A stretch of 64,000 nucleotides of DNA, taken from Vogesella margarita. Lineage in GTDB: Bacteria; Pseudomonadota; Gammaproteobacteria; Burkholderiales; Chromobacteriaceae. A program made the position numbers and the translations under genes. The notes beneath the pieces are model-generated. The model did no database searches. It saw only the letters and a list, made by a program, of their open reading frames with translations, and was not told the origin of the DNA. Shown here in pieces: positions 56,528-64,000 of the stretch. How positions within the stretch are numbered: position 1 is the stretch's first letter; the number at the start of each line of letters is the position of its first letter. The DNA lies in the NCBI RefSeq assembly GCF_028548475.1, contig NZ_JAQQLE010000002.1:124001-188000 (forward strand), in the 5' to 3' direction.

Positions 56528-57307
56528 ATGTCACGCACTACGCTTCTGGCCGGCACGCTGCTGGCTTCCTTGCTGGCGGCGCCGCTGGCGCAGGCCAACC
56601 ATGCCTGGGGCAATTACCACTGGGCCCGTACCGGCAACCCGTTTACCGTGCAGCTGGGGAATAACGTCGACACTGACTGGCAGCCGCACCTTGACGGTGC
56701 GAGTTCTGACTGGAGCAAATCGACCGTGCTGGCCACGAAGATCGTGACCGGCGGCACTACCGCCAAGCGTTGCCGGCCGACCAGCGGCCGGGTCGAGGTC
56801 TGCAATGCGTTGTACGGCAATAACGGCTGGCTGGGGCTGGCGCAGATCTGGGCCAGCGGCAGCCATATCGTGCAGGGCACCACCAAGCTCAACGACAGCT
56901 ACTTCAGGACGGCGAGCTACAACACGCCGGCCTGGCGCCAGCTGGTGATGTGCCAGGAGATCGGCCACAATTTCGGGCTGGGACATCAGGACGAGAACTT
57001 CAGTAATCCCAACCTCGGCACCTGCATGGATTACACCAATGACCCGAGCACCAACCTGTCGCCCAATGCGCACGACTACGACGAGCTGGCGATCATTTAC
57101 AGCCACCTCGACGCCAGCACCACGCTGGCGGCGATGCCGGCGGCGATGGCCAATCTGGAGCTGGCGACCCCCGGACAGTGGGGGCGGCTGTTGCGCAGCC
57201 AGCGTGGCGGCATGGTGGAAACCTATGTGCAGGACTTTGGCCACGGCTGGCGCGTGTATACCCACGTGATCTGGGCGGAGGAGCGTGGTCATCGGCCGCA
57301 TGACTGA
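56528..57307 (+). CDS. Secreted metzincin-like protein with a QEIGH zinc motif
   Basis: A 259-residue exported protein. Signal peptide 1-23 (TLLAGTLLASLLAAPLAQA-NH). The central motif QEIGHNFGLGH (143-153) is the metzincin HExxHxxGxxH with Gln143 in place of the first His; Glu144, His147, Gly150 and His153 are kept. A Met-turn follows at CMDYT (Cys166, Met167), and paired cysteines flank the site (Cys82, Cys92, Cys142, Cys166). Upstream is a beta-rich domain (GNNVDTDWQPHLDGASSDW). The Q-for-H change also occurs in other secreted proteins of this sort, to my recollection. Catalysis is possible but unproven. It stands alone. Confidence 0.8.
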   Translation: MSRTTLLAGTLLASLLAAPLAQANHAWGNYHWARTGNPFTVQLGNNVDTDWQPHLDGASSDWSKSTVLATKIVTGGTTAKRCRPTSGRVEVCNALYGNNGWLGLAQIWASGSHIVQGTTKLNDSYFRTASYNTPAWRQLVMCQEIGHNFGLGHQDENFSNPNLGTCMDYTNDPSTNLSPNAHDYDELAIIYSHLDASTTLAAMPAAMANLELATPGQWGRLLRSQRGGMVETYVQDFGHGWRVYTHVIWAEERGHRPHD

Positions 57308-57335
57308 GCCGCGTCGCGCACCGCTTAAGTCGCAA

Positions 57336-57373
57336 ACGTTGGCCGCAAACCATGCCGGGTTTGCGGCCAACGT
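57336..57373. repeat. Inverted pair of repeat variants after the metzincin-like gene
   Basis: ACGTTGGCCGCAAAC (57336-57350) and GTTTGCGGCCAACGT (57359-57373) form a perfect 15-bp inverted repeat with an 8-base loop, between two rightward genes. No T tract follows. Confidence 0.88.
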
Positions 57374-57432
57374 GCGTCCCACGCGTTTCCCGCTATCATG
57401 GCCGTATACCCGATAGCAGAAGGAAGCCCGCG

Positions 57433-57750
57433 ATGCCTTACGTTGCCACCTATTCCGCCGCCGCGCCGGAGCGCGCCGAACTTGATGCCGGCAGCGGCAC
57501 CCTGCTGCTGGAATTCGGCGTCGACTGGTGCCCGCACTGCCAGGCGGCGCAGCCGGCCATCGAACAGGCGTTGACGGAGCAGCCGGCGCTGACGCACATC
57601 AAGGTGGAGGACGGCGCCGGGCGGCGGCTGGGGCGCAGCTTCCGCGTCAAGCTGTGGCCGACGCTGATCCTGCTGCGCGACGGGGTGGAGGTTGGCCGCG
57701 TGGTGCGGCCGCTGACGGTGGACGAGGTGGCGCCGCTGTTGGCCTTGTGA
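57433..57750 (+). CDS. Thioredoxin family protein
   Basis: A 105-residue thioredoxin-fold protein. The active site is WCPHC (Cys33, Cys36) in LLEFGVDWCPHCQAAQPAIE; the cis-Pro lies in KLWPTLILLRDG. AAGGAAG precedes the start at 57433. It has no signal peptide, so it is cytoplasmic. WCPHC instead of WCGPC suggests a reductase or oxidant of altered potential. A partial repeat lies near 57690. It is a single gene before a repeat-rich gap. Confidence 0.92.
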   Translation: MPYVATYSAAAPERAELDAGSGTLLLEFGVDWCPHCQAAQPAIEQALTEQPALTHIKVEDGAGRRLGRSFRVKLWPTLILLRDGVEVGRVVRPLTVDEVAPLLAL

Positions 57751-58219
57751 GGTGACGCTGCCGCGGACTCGCCTTTGACGGTGCGTCGCCCTGCGGGTGA
57801 CGTACCCTACCTGTGACGTCCCCTGCCGTGACGGGCTGGCGATCGACATGGCTTGCGGCCAACCTTTCGTTTTCATATCCGTGTCTTTTCGCGGGTTTCG
57901 TGGCCAAGGCCGCGTTGGTCTTGGTCCGTGTTTCCCGTGTGCTTCCGTGGCAGGAATCAACCCTGCTTGTCGCGACAACCCAAGCCCATCGCGCCGGCCG
58001 AACGCTGCGTTTCTGCCCGGTGGTGGCCTTGTGCGGCGATTTGCCGGACAATCCTGCGTCGATAACAGACGCCCGCGCAGGGCGCACGCTTCTGGATACA
58101 GGTCAACGCCGCGACGCGCGCACTGCCGTATCGTGACCGACAGGATTTTGCCGGGCTGCCACGGGTGGCCCGTTGCCCATTAGCCAGCGCGGCGTGCGAC
58201 GCCGCCAGAAAGGAAAACG
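57751..58219. other. Gene-poor, repeat-bearing region upstream of hemL
   Basis: 469 bases without a supported gene. It contains an exact 13-mer on the minus strand (57854-57866) and the second copy of the ~100-base dispersed module (57852-57951). Open frames crossing it give Arg-, Ser- and Thr-rich translations typical of noncoding GC-rich DNA. The hemL ribosome binding site AAGGAA lies at its end; the hemL promoter is not obvious. Confidence 0.75.
57852..57951 (+). repeat. ~100-base dispersed intergenic module, copy 2
   Basis: It begins with the 13-mer repeat on the minus strand and runs through CTTTTCGCGGGTTTCGTGGC to TTCCCGTGTGCTTCCGTGGC. It aligns along its length with 34873-34971 with a few changes. 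Confidence 0.85.
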
Positions 58220-59497
58220 ATGTCCCGCAATCTCGAACTGTTCGAACGTGGCAAGCAGGTGATTCCCGGCGGCGTGAATTCGCCGGTGCGTGCCTTTGGT
58301 CAGGTCGGCGGCACGCCGCGCTTCGTGAAGCGCGCCGAAGGCGCCTATTTCTGGGACGCCGACGACAAGCAGTACCTGGACTACGTCGGCAGCTGGGGCC
58401 CGGCCATTCTCGGCCATGCCCACCCCGAGGTGGTGAAGGCGGTGCAGGATGCGGCCGTCGGCGGCCTGTCCTTCGGCGCGCCGACCGAGGGTGAGGTCGA
58501 GATCGCCGAGGAAATCTGCAAGCTGCTGCCCTCGGTGGAGCAGGTGCGGCTGGTGTCGTCCGGCACCGAGGCAACGATGACGGCGATCCGTCTGGCGCGC
58601 GGCTTTACCGGCCGTGACCTGATCGTGAAATTCGAGGGTTGCTACCACGGCCACTCGGACAGCCTGCTGGTGAAGGCCGGCTCCGGCCTCCTGACCTTCG
58701 GCAACCCGTCGTCCGGCGGCGTGCCGGCCGACTGCACCAAGCACACGCTGGTGCTGCAGTACAACGACGTGCAGCAGCTGGCCGACACCTTCAAGGAGCT
58801 GGGCGACAAGATCGCCGGCGTGATCCTGGAGCCGATCGCCGGCAACATGAACCTGATCAAGCCGTCGGCCGAGTTCGTGCAGGCACTGCGTGCGCTGACC
58901 GAGCAGTACGGCGCGGTGCTGATCTACGACGAGGTGATGACCGGCTTCCGCGTGGCGCTGGGTTGCGCGCAGGGCCTGCACGGCATCACGCCGGACCTGA
59001 CCACGCTGGGCAAGGTGGTCGGCGGCGGCATGCCGCTGGCGGCCTTCGGCGGGCGCGCCGACATCATGGGCAAGATCGCGCCGCTGGGTAACGTGTACCA
59101 GGCCGGCACGCTGTCCGGTAACCCGCTGTCGGTGGCCGCCGGCCTCGCGACCTTGCGCCTGATCCAGCAGCCGGGCTTCCACGACACCCTGGGCCGCCGC
59201 AGTGCAAGGTTGGCCGCGGGCCTCGCCGACGCCGCACGCGAAGCTGGCGTGACCATGACCACCGACAGCGTCGGCGGCATGTTCGGCTTCTACTTCAGCG
59301 ACACGGTGCCGGCCAGCTACGCCGAGGCCACCCGCTGCGACATCACCCGCTTCAAGGCCTTCTTCCACGCGATGCTGGACGAGGGCGTGTACCTGGCGCC
59401 GTCGGCCTACGAGGCCGGTTTCATCTCCATCGCCCACACCGACGAGCTGGTCGAGCAGACCATCTCCGCCGCACGCCGTGCGCTGAGCCGCGTATAA
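58220..59497 (+). CDS. hemL: Glutamate-1-semialdehyde 2,1-aminomutase
   Basis: PLP enzyme converting glutamate-1-semialdehyde (from HemA) to 5-aminolevulinate. It has 425 residues. The PLP Lys is Lys265 in [19 protein letters not shown], the same position as in E. coli. Other landmarks: the N-terminal [88 protein letters not shown] and [21 protein letters not shown] precedes the start. A repeat copy (12 of 13 bases at 59206) lies inside. A terminator using another copy follows. Confidence 0.98.
   Translation: MSRNLELFERGKQVIPGGVNSPVRAFGQVGGTPRFVKRAEGAYFWDADDKQYLDYVGSWGPAILGHAHPEVVKAVQDAAVGGLSFGAPTEGEVEIAEEICKLLPSVEQVRLVSSGTEATMTAIRLARGFTGRDLIVKFEGCYHGHSDSLLVKAGSGLLTFGNPSSGGVPADCTKHTLVLQYNDVQQLADTFKELGDKIAGVILEPIAGNMNLIKPSAEFVQALRALTEQYGAVLIYDEVMTGFRVALGCAQGLHGITPDLTTLGKVVGGGMPLAAFGGRADIMGKIAPLGNVYQAGTLSGNPLSVAAGLATLRLIQQPGFHDTLGRRSARLAAGLADAAREAGVTMTTDSVGGMFGFYFSDTVPASYAEATRCDITRFKAFFHAMLDEGVYLAPSAYEAGFISIAHTDELVEQTISAARRALSRV
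59206..59217 (+). repeat. Repeat copy (12 of 13 bases) inside hemL
   Basis: AAGGTTGGCCGC followed by G; codes for ARLAAG. Confidence 0.7.
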
Positions 59498-59510
59498 TCT
59501 TGCCCTGCCC

Positions 59511-59551
59511 AAGGTTGGCCGCATGCCCTTGACCGGGTGTGCGGCTTTTTT
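59511..59551 (+). terminator. hemL terminator overlapping an exact repeat copy
   Basis: The 13-mer AAGGTTGGCCGCA (59511-59523) provides the first bases of the stem GCCGCATGCCC (59518-59528), which pairs with GGGTGTGCGGC (59535-59545) with two G-U pairs. TTTTTT follows. It sits 13 bases after the hemL stop. Confidence 0.85.
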
Positions 59552-59577
59552 GTTTTTGTATTTCCCGATCGCCGCCA

Positions 59578-62500
59578 ATGACCGATTTGTTTGCCGCCCA
59601 CACCATTGATCAACTCGCACCGGCGCATCTGGCCGTGCTGCAGGCGCTGGCCTTGCTGCCGGCCGGCGAATCCAGGCCCAACCTGCTGACGCTGCTGCAG
59701 CTGAACCTGATCCGCGACGAGCAGGGCAAGGCGGTGAACAACGACAAGCTCGGCGAGATCCTCGGCGATCTGGAGCACCAGGGCTGGATCGTGCGTACCG
59801 CCGGTCTGCCCTACCGCATCGCGGCGGGCGCGCGCAATACCGTGCTGCTGCAGCTGCTGCACGACCGCCAGGAGCGCACCGCGTGGGACGAGCTGCTGAC
59901 CGAGCACCTGTCGATGTCGCCGGCGGCGCGTGGCAAGCCCGATCTCGCGCTGATCCAGCTGCGGCTGTGGCTGGCGATCCTGCACGGCCAGGTCGGGGCG
60001 GCACAGGACTGGCTGCAGCGCTACCAGCAGGCGGCGGCACTGCACAGCGGCAGCCTGCCGCAGGCGCCGTTCAAGCGCCTGTTCGCCAATGCCGCCGGGC
60101 GCCAGCTGTTCGACCAGCTGGTCGACGACATCCAGGTACTGCTGCTGCTGGACTACCTGCCGGAGGCCAACTACCGCTTCGACACCTTCCGCGAGGGCTA
60201 CCGCTACGCGCTGTCGCGGCTGGACGACGGCTACCGCGACTGGGACCAGCTCACCAGCCTGTTGATGCTGCAGTTCCTGTGGCGCGGCGACATCCAGCGC
60301 CTGCTGCAGGAGGCCGCCGCCGGCGAGGGCTTCGCCATCAGCAGCCTGTTCTTTTTGCATACCGTGTCCGGCCGCTACGGCGAGGCCCTGTCCACGCTGC
60401 AGCAGTGGCTGGACGAGCTGAAGGAGCAGACGCAGAAACGCAAGATCGAGCTGCCGGCCGACCTCAACGCCTTCCACTGCATCGCGCTCTTGGGCAGCCC
60501 GGACAGCCCGCAGCGCAGCAGCGCGCTGAAGCAGGCGATCAGCAGCGGCATCCGCCAGCACTTCGGCCACAGCTACTACGTGCTGCAGCATCTGGTGCTG
60601 CAGCACGAGGGCGGCGCCATCAGCAACAACCTGACCTTGCCGGACGCGTCGACGCTGGCCGGTGTCGACGGCCTGCTGCTGGCGCTGGCGATGTACTGGC
60701 TGGACGTGAAACAGGCGCGCACGCCGCAGTGGCAGGCGGCGCTGCAGAACTTCCGCGAGCAGATGCAGGACGAGGGCTACCTGTGGGTGGCCGCCGAGCT
60801 GGATGCGCTGCTGGCGGCGCAGTTCGGCCTGCCACGGCAGCAAGCAGAGTGGCACCGCCAGCACCGGCTGAAGCCGTTGCTGGAGGCGTTCCAGCGTCAG
60901 GAGGCATGGCAGCAGGCGCTGCACGCGCTGCGCCAGCTCGGCCCCAACAAGAGCGAGGGCCGCAGCGCGGCGGCGCAGGGCCAGACGCGGCTGGCGTGGC
61001 TGCTCAGCGCCGGCGCCCACGGCGTGATGCTGGAAGCGCGCGAGCAGAAGCGCTCGGCCAAGAACCAGTGGAGCCGCGGCCGCACCGTGTCGTGGCGCCG
61101 CCTGTTTGACGGCGGTGACGACCTCGACTACCTGCTGCCGCAGGACCAGCAGATCATCAAGGTGCTGCGCGCGCAGCACGAGCACCACTACCACGCCAGC
61201 AGCATCTACGAGATCGACGCCGAAAAGGCGCTGCCGCAGCTGGTCGGCCATCCGGCGGTGTACTGGAGCGACGCGCCGGATGTCGGCATCGACATCGTCG
61301 CCGGCAGCGTGGCGCTGCAGCTGCAGGAAAGCGGCGAGCAGATCCGCATCAAGCTGGTGCCGGGCAAGATCGCGCCGGACAGCGAGATCGTGTGGGACAA
61401 GGCGACGCCGACGCGGCTGGCGGTGTACAGCATCAGCAAGGAGGTGCGCCAGATCGCCACCATCCTCGGCAAGGAGCTGACCGTGCCGCGCGCGGCCAAG
61501 GCGCAGCTGCTGGAGGCGGTGCGCGACATCGCGCCGCTGGTGCCGGTGCACACCGACATGCCGGAGCTGGCGGCGCACATCGACAGCGTGCCGGCCGACG
61601 GCCGCATCTACGCGCACCTGCTGCCGCTGAGCGAGGGCCTGCGCCTGCAGCTCTTGGTGCGGCCGCTGCCGGGCGGAAACTGGTGCAAGCCCGGCGCCGG
61701 GCTGGAGAACATCGTCGGCGACATCGACGGCAAGGCGATCCAGACCCGCCGCAACCTGAAAAAGGAACAGAAGGCGCTCAAGAGCGTGCTGGCCGCCTGT
61801 CCGCTCTTGGCCGCCAGCGATAACGACGGCCAAGAGTGGCTGCTGGCCGATCCGCAGGCGGCGCTGGAAGTGCTGTCCGAACTGCAGGCGCTGGACAGCG
61901 AGCTGCTGGAATGCGTGTGGCCGGAGGGCGAGCGCCTGCGCATCAAGTCGCGCCGCGGCCTGACGCAGCTGAGCCTGGGCATCAAGCAGCAGGGCGACTG
62001 GTTCGTGCTCAACGGCGCGCTGAAGCTGGACGACGGCCGCGTGCTGCAATTGCGCGAGCTGCTGGAACTGATGCGCGAGGCGCCGGGGCGCTTCCTCAAG
62101 CTCGGCGACGACGACTGGCTGGCGCTGACCGAGGCGATGAAGAAACGGCTGGAAGAACTGGCGCTGCTGGCCGACCACGTTGGCCGCGACGGCCTGCACG
62201 TGTCGGCGCTGGCCGCCGCGCAGCTGGCGGAGCTGGCCGGCGAAGTCGGCGACTTCGACGCCGACGACGCGTGGCAGGCGCAGGCCGAGCGCCTGCAGTC
62301 GCTGCAGGCCTACCAGCCGCAGCTGCCGTCCACGCTGCAGGCCGAGCTGCGCGACTATCAGCGCGAGGGTTACGACTGGATGTCGCGGCTGGCGCACTGG
62401 GGCGTCGGCGCCTGTCTCGCCGACGACATGGGCCTGGGTAAGACGGTGCAGACGCTGGCGCTGCTGCTGTCGCGCGCGCCGGGCGGGCCGCAGCTGGTGG

Positions 62501-63702
62501 TGGCGCCGACCTCGGTGGCGCTGAACTGGCTGTCGGAGGCGGCGCGCTTCGCGCCGACGCTGAAGGTGCGCCCGTATCACCAGTTCCGCTCGCTGGCAGG
62601 GCTGGGGCCGCTGGACCTGGTGGTGGTCAGCTACGGCCTGCTGCAGCAGGACGCCGCCGCCTTTGCCACCATCGAATGGCAGAGCGTGGTGCTGGACGAG
62701 GCGCAGGCGATCAAGAACGCGGGCACCAAGCGTGCGCAGGCGGTGATGGACCTGCAGGCCGGTTTCCGCCTGGCCGCCAGCGGCACACCGGTGGAAAACC
62801 ATCTCGGCGAGCTGTGGAGCCTGTTCCGCTTCCTCAATCCCGGCCTGCTCGGTAGCCAGGAACGTTTTGCGCAGCGCTTCGGCAACCCGATCGAGCGTGG
62901 CGACAAGGGCGCGAAGAAGGCGCTCAAGGCGCTGATCCAGCCCTTTATCCTGCGTCGTACCAAGACCCAGGTGCTGGACGAGCTGCCGCCGCGTACCGAG
63001 ATCACGCGCAAGGTGCCACTGTCGGCCGATGAGCTGCACCTGTACGAGGCGATGCGGCAGCAGGCGGTGGCCAAGCTGGACGAGCTGCAGGGTGCCGACG
63101 GCAAGCAGATGCAGGTGTTGGCCGAGATCACCAAGCTGCGCCGCTTCTGCTGCCATCCGCAGCTGGTGCTGAAGGACAGCACCATCGCCGGCAGCAAGCT
63201 GGCGGCCTTTGCCGACATCGCCGACGAACTGCTGGAAAACGGCCACAAGGCGCTGGTATTCAGTCAGTTTGTCGATCACCTGTCGCTGGTGCGCCAGCAT
63301 TTGGACGCGCGCGGCGTCGCCTACCAGTATCTGGACGGCACTACGCCGGCCAAGGCGCGCAAGGAGCGCGTCGACGCCTTCCAGCGCGGTGAGGGTGACA
63401 TCTTCCTGATCAGCCTGAAGGCCGGCGGCACCGGCCTGAACCTGACGGCAGCGGATTATGTGATCCACCTCGACCCGTGGTGGAACCCGGCGGTGGAAGA
63501 CCAGGCCTCCGACCGCGCCTACCGCATGGGCCAGCAGCGGCCGGTGACCATTTACCGGCTGGTGGCGGAGCACACCATCGAGGAGCAGATCGTGGCGCTG
63601 CACGCGGCCAAGCGCGACCTCGCCGACAGCCTGCTGGAAGGTGGTGACGTCAGCGCGCGCCTGGATTCGGAGGCGCTGCTGGCGCTGCTGCGCGGCGCCT
63701 GA
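59578..63702 (+). CDS. SNF2-family DNA helicase/translocase with a large N-terminal region
   Basis: A 1374-residue Swi2/Snf2 ATPase starting at MTDLFAAHTIDQLAPAHLAV. The C-terminal 450 residues form the motor: motif Q/I around residue 925-955 (LRDYQREGYDWMSRLAHWGV, ADDMGLGKTVQTLAL), motif II DEAQ (VVLDEAQAIKN, about 1040), SGTPVENHLGELWSLFRFLN, IKAx linkers, and motifs IV-VI in KALVFSQFVDHL, LISLKAGGTGLNLTAAD, WWNPAVEDQASDRAYRMGQQ. The N-terminal 900 residues have no recognised domain; residues near 1-75 look like a winged-helix (LLTLLQLNLIRDEQGKAVNN). No HsdR, methylase or nuclease gene is adjacent. Its cellular role is unknown. Confidence 0.9.
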   Translation: MTDLFAAHTIDQLAPAHLAVLQALALLPAGESRPNLLTLLQLNLIRDEQGKAVNNDKLGEILGDLEHQGWIVRTAGLPYRIAAGARNTVLLQLLHDRQERTAWDELLTEHLSMSPAARGKPDLALIQLRLWLAILHGQVGAAQDWLQRYQQAAALHSGSLPQAPFKRLFANAAGRQLFDQLVDDIQVLLLLDYLPEANYRFDTFREGYRYALSRLDDGYRDWDQLTSLLMLQFLWRGDIQRLLQEAAAGEGFAISSLFFLHTVSGRYGEALSTLQQWLDELKEQTQKRKIELPADLNAFHCIALLGSPDSPQRSSALKQAISSGIRQHFGHSYYVLQHLVLQHEGGAISNNLTLPDASTLAGVDGLLLALAMYWLDVKQARTPQWQAALQNFREQMQDEGYLWVAAELDALLAAQFGLPRQQAEWHRQHRLKPLLEAFQRQEAWQQALHALRQLGPNKSEGRSAAAQGQTRLAWLLSAGAHGVMLEAREQKRSAKNQWSRGRTVSWRRLFDGGDDLDYLLPQDQQIIKVLRAQHEHHYHASSIYEIDAEKALPQLVGHPAVYWSDAPDVGIDIVAGSVALQLQESGEQIRIKLVPGKIAPDSEIVWDKATPTRLAVYSISKEVRQIATILGKELTVPRAAKAQLLEAVRDIAPLVPVHTDMPELAAHIDSVPADGRIYAHLLPLSEGLRLQLLVRPLPGGNWCKPGAGLENIVGDIDGKAIQTRRNLKKEQKALKSVLAACPLLAASDNDGQEWLLADPQAALEVLSELQALDSELLECVWPEGERLRIKSRRGLTQLSLGIKQQGDWFVLNGALKLDDGRVLQLRELLELMREAPGRFLKLGDDDWLALTEAMKKRLEELALLADHVGRDGLHVSALAAAQLAELAGEVGDFDADDAWQAQAERLQSLQAYQPQLPSTLQAELRDYQREGYDWMSRLAHWGVGACLADDMGLGKTVQTLALLLSRAPGGPQLVVAPTSVALNWLSEAARFAPTLKVRPYHQFRSLAGLGPLDLVVVSYGLLQQDAAAFATIEWQSVVLDEAQAIKNAGTKRAQAVMDLQAGFRLAASGTPVENHLGELWSLFRFLNPGLLGSQERFAQRFGNPIERGDKGAKKALKALIQPFILRRTKTQVLDELPPRTEITRKVPLSADELHLYEAMRQQAVAKLDELQGADGKQMQVLAEITKLRRFCCHPQLVLKDSTIAGSKLAAFADIADELLENGHKALVFSQFVDHLSLVRQHLDARGVAYQYLDGTTPAKARKERVDAFQRGEGDIFLISLKAGGTGLNLTAADYVIHLDPWWNPAVEDQASDRAYRMGQQRPVTIYRLVAEHTIEEQIVALHAAKRDLADSLLEGGDVSARLDSEALLALLRGA

Positions 63703-63752
63703 GGGCAACGCCGTCCGCCGTGTCATGTAACTGGCATGGCGGGCGAGCTTGC

Positions 63753-63766
63753 TTGCGCTGGATCAA
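63753..63766. promoter_or_regulatory. Partial FNR-like box upstream of ydcH
   Basis: TTGCGCTGGATCAA matches the ATCAA half of the FNR site exactly and the TTGAT half at three of five positions, 91 bases before the ydcH-like start. Weak evidence only. Confidence 0.25.
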
Positions 63767-63843
63767 GTCGGAGCGTGCCGCTAGGCGTAGCATGAAATCG
63801 ACCGCCTGTTTCAGGCAACGACCCACCGACAAGGAGCCTGCCC

Positions 63844-64000
63844 ATGTTTCCAGAATTCCGCGACCTGATTTCCCAGCTGAAAACCGAAGACAGCCGCTTC
63901 AGCCGCCTGTTCGACAAGCACAACGAGCTCGACCAGCAGATCAAGAACATGGAAGCGCACATCGTCCCGGCCACGCCGCTGGAGATCGAGACTCTGAAAA
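63844..64000 (+). CDS. YdcH family (DUF465) protein, cut by the window end
   Basis: The first 52 codons of a short protein that normally has about 70-80 residues: MFPEFRDLISQLKTEDSRFS, then RLFDKHNELDQQIKNMEAHI. The pattern F-x-x-L-F-x-(K/E)-H-N-x-L-D-x-(Q/E)-I is the DUF465/YdcH signature, a small helical hairpin of unknown function. AAGGAG lies seven bases before the ATG at 63844. The 3' end is outside the window. Confidence 0.88.
   Translation, partial: MFPEFRDLISQLKTEDSRFSRLFDKHNELDQQIKNMEAHIVPATPLEIETLK

Noticed and set aside
57647-58183. Open frames in the gap before hemL with Cys-, Phe- and Pro-rich translations
   Set aside because: They translate the dispersed ~100-base module in various frames; such frames recur wherever the module occurs and are not genes.
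59407-63726. A 1439-codon open frame antisense to the SNF2 gene and the end of hemL
   Set aside because: It spans two real genes and an intergenic terminator, and its composition is typical of antisense of GC-rich coding DNA.

Overview
The window is GC-rich chromosomal DNA (about two thirds G+C by eye) from a betaproteobacterium, most likely a member of the Neisseriales such as Chromobacteriaceae (Vogesella/Chromobacterium-like). That placement is inferred from gene content and protein flavour: pilT-pilU, yggS-proC-yggT, a tkt-gapA-pgk-fba cluster, hemA-prfA and thiD-thiE next to rubredoxin. No rRNA, tRNA, CRISPR array, insertion sequence or prophage gene was seen. Nearly all of the window is ordinary housekeeping sequence, densely packed in short operons.

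Layout. 1-9.8 kb: end of an HDOD protein, the pilus retraction ATPases pilU/pilT, yggS-proC-yggT, a small cytochrome c, dksA, DAHP synthase, an AIM24-family protein and an HPP-CBS membrane protein. 9.8-16.3 kb (minus strand): fba, a LysE exporter, pgk, gapA and tkt, a gluconeogenic/pentose phosphate block. 16.6-25.3 kb: a membrane protein, elaA, parC, the two-component pair pilS-pilR and a chemoreceptor with a perfect FNR-type box upstream. 25.4-34.3 kb: two LysR-type regulators with divergent targets (a DMT exporter plus tautomerase; the glutathione-dependent formaldehyde pathway adhC-fghA), pdxH, hemA and prfA. 34.3-44.8 kb: a 770-base gene-poor stretch full of repeats, a DMT exporter, a DUF2892 protein, envZ-ompR with a divergent Spy-like protein, a GlxA-type regulator with a divergent LysE exporter, a quinone oxidoreductase, an esterase and two orphan solute-binding proteins. 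44.9-55.4 kb: metH, a third solute-binding protein, a SulP transporter, thiE-thiD, rubredoxin, an M48 lipoprotein protease, YjbR, HemJ, a small lipoprotein and a CYTH protein. 55.4-58.2 kb: a less GC-rich, repeat-rich segment with an outer-membrane-like protein, a metzincin-like secreted protein and a thioredoxin. 58.2-64 kb: hemL, a 1374-residue SNF2 helicase and the start of a YdcH protein.

The most striking feature is a species-type repeat, not a gene. The 13-mer AAGGTTGGCCGCA occurs exactly 22 times in 64 kb on the two strands, where chance predicts far less than one. About a dozen close variants are also present. It occurs as single copies, as inverted pairs that form rho-independent terminators, and as a fused 20-base palindrome TGCGGCCAACGTTGGCCGCA beside ordinary terminators. 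It is also embedded in conserved genes in several reading frames. This is how the DNA uptake sequences of Neisseria and Pasteurellaceae are distributed, although the motif itself is different. The window also carries pilT, pilU and pilS-pilR, which belong to the type IV pilus system that drives DNA uptake. Two further dispersed intergenic modules (62 and about 100 bases, two copies each) contain the repeat.
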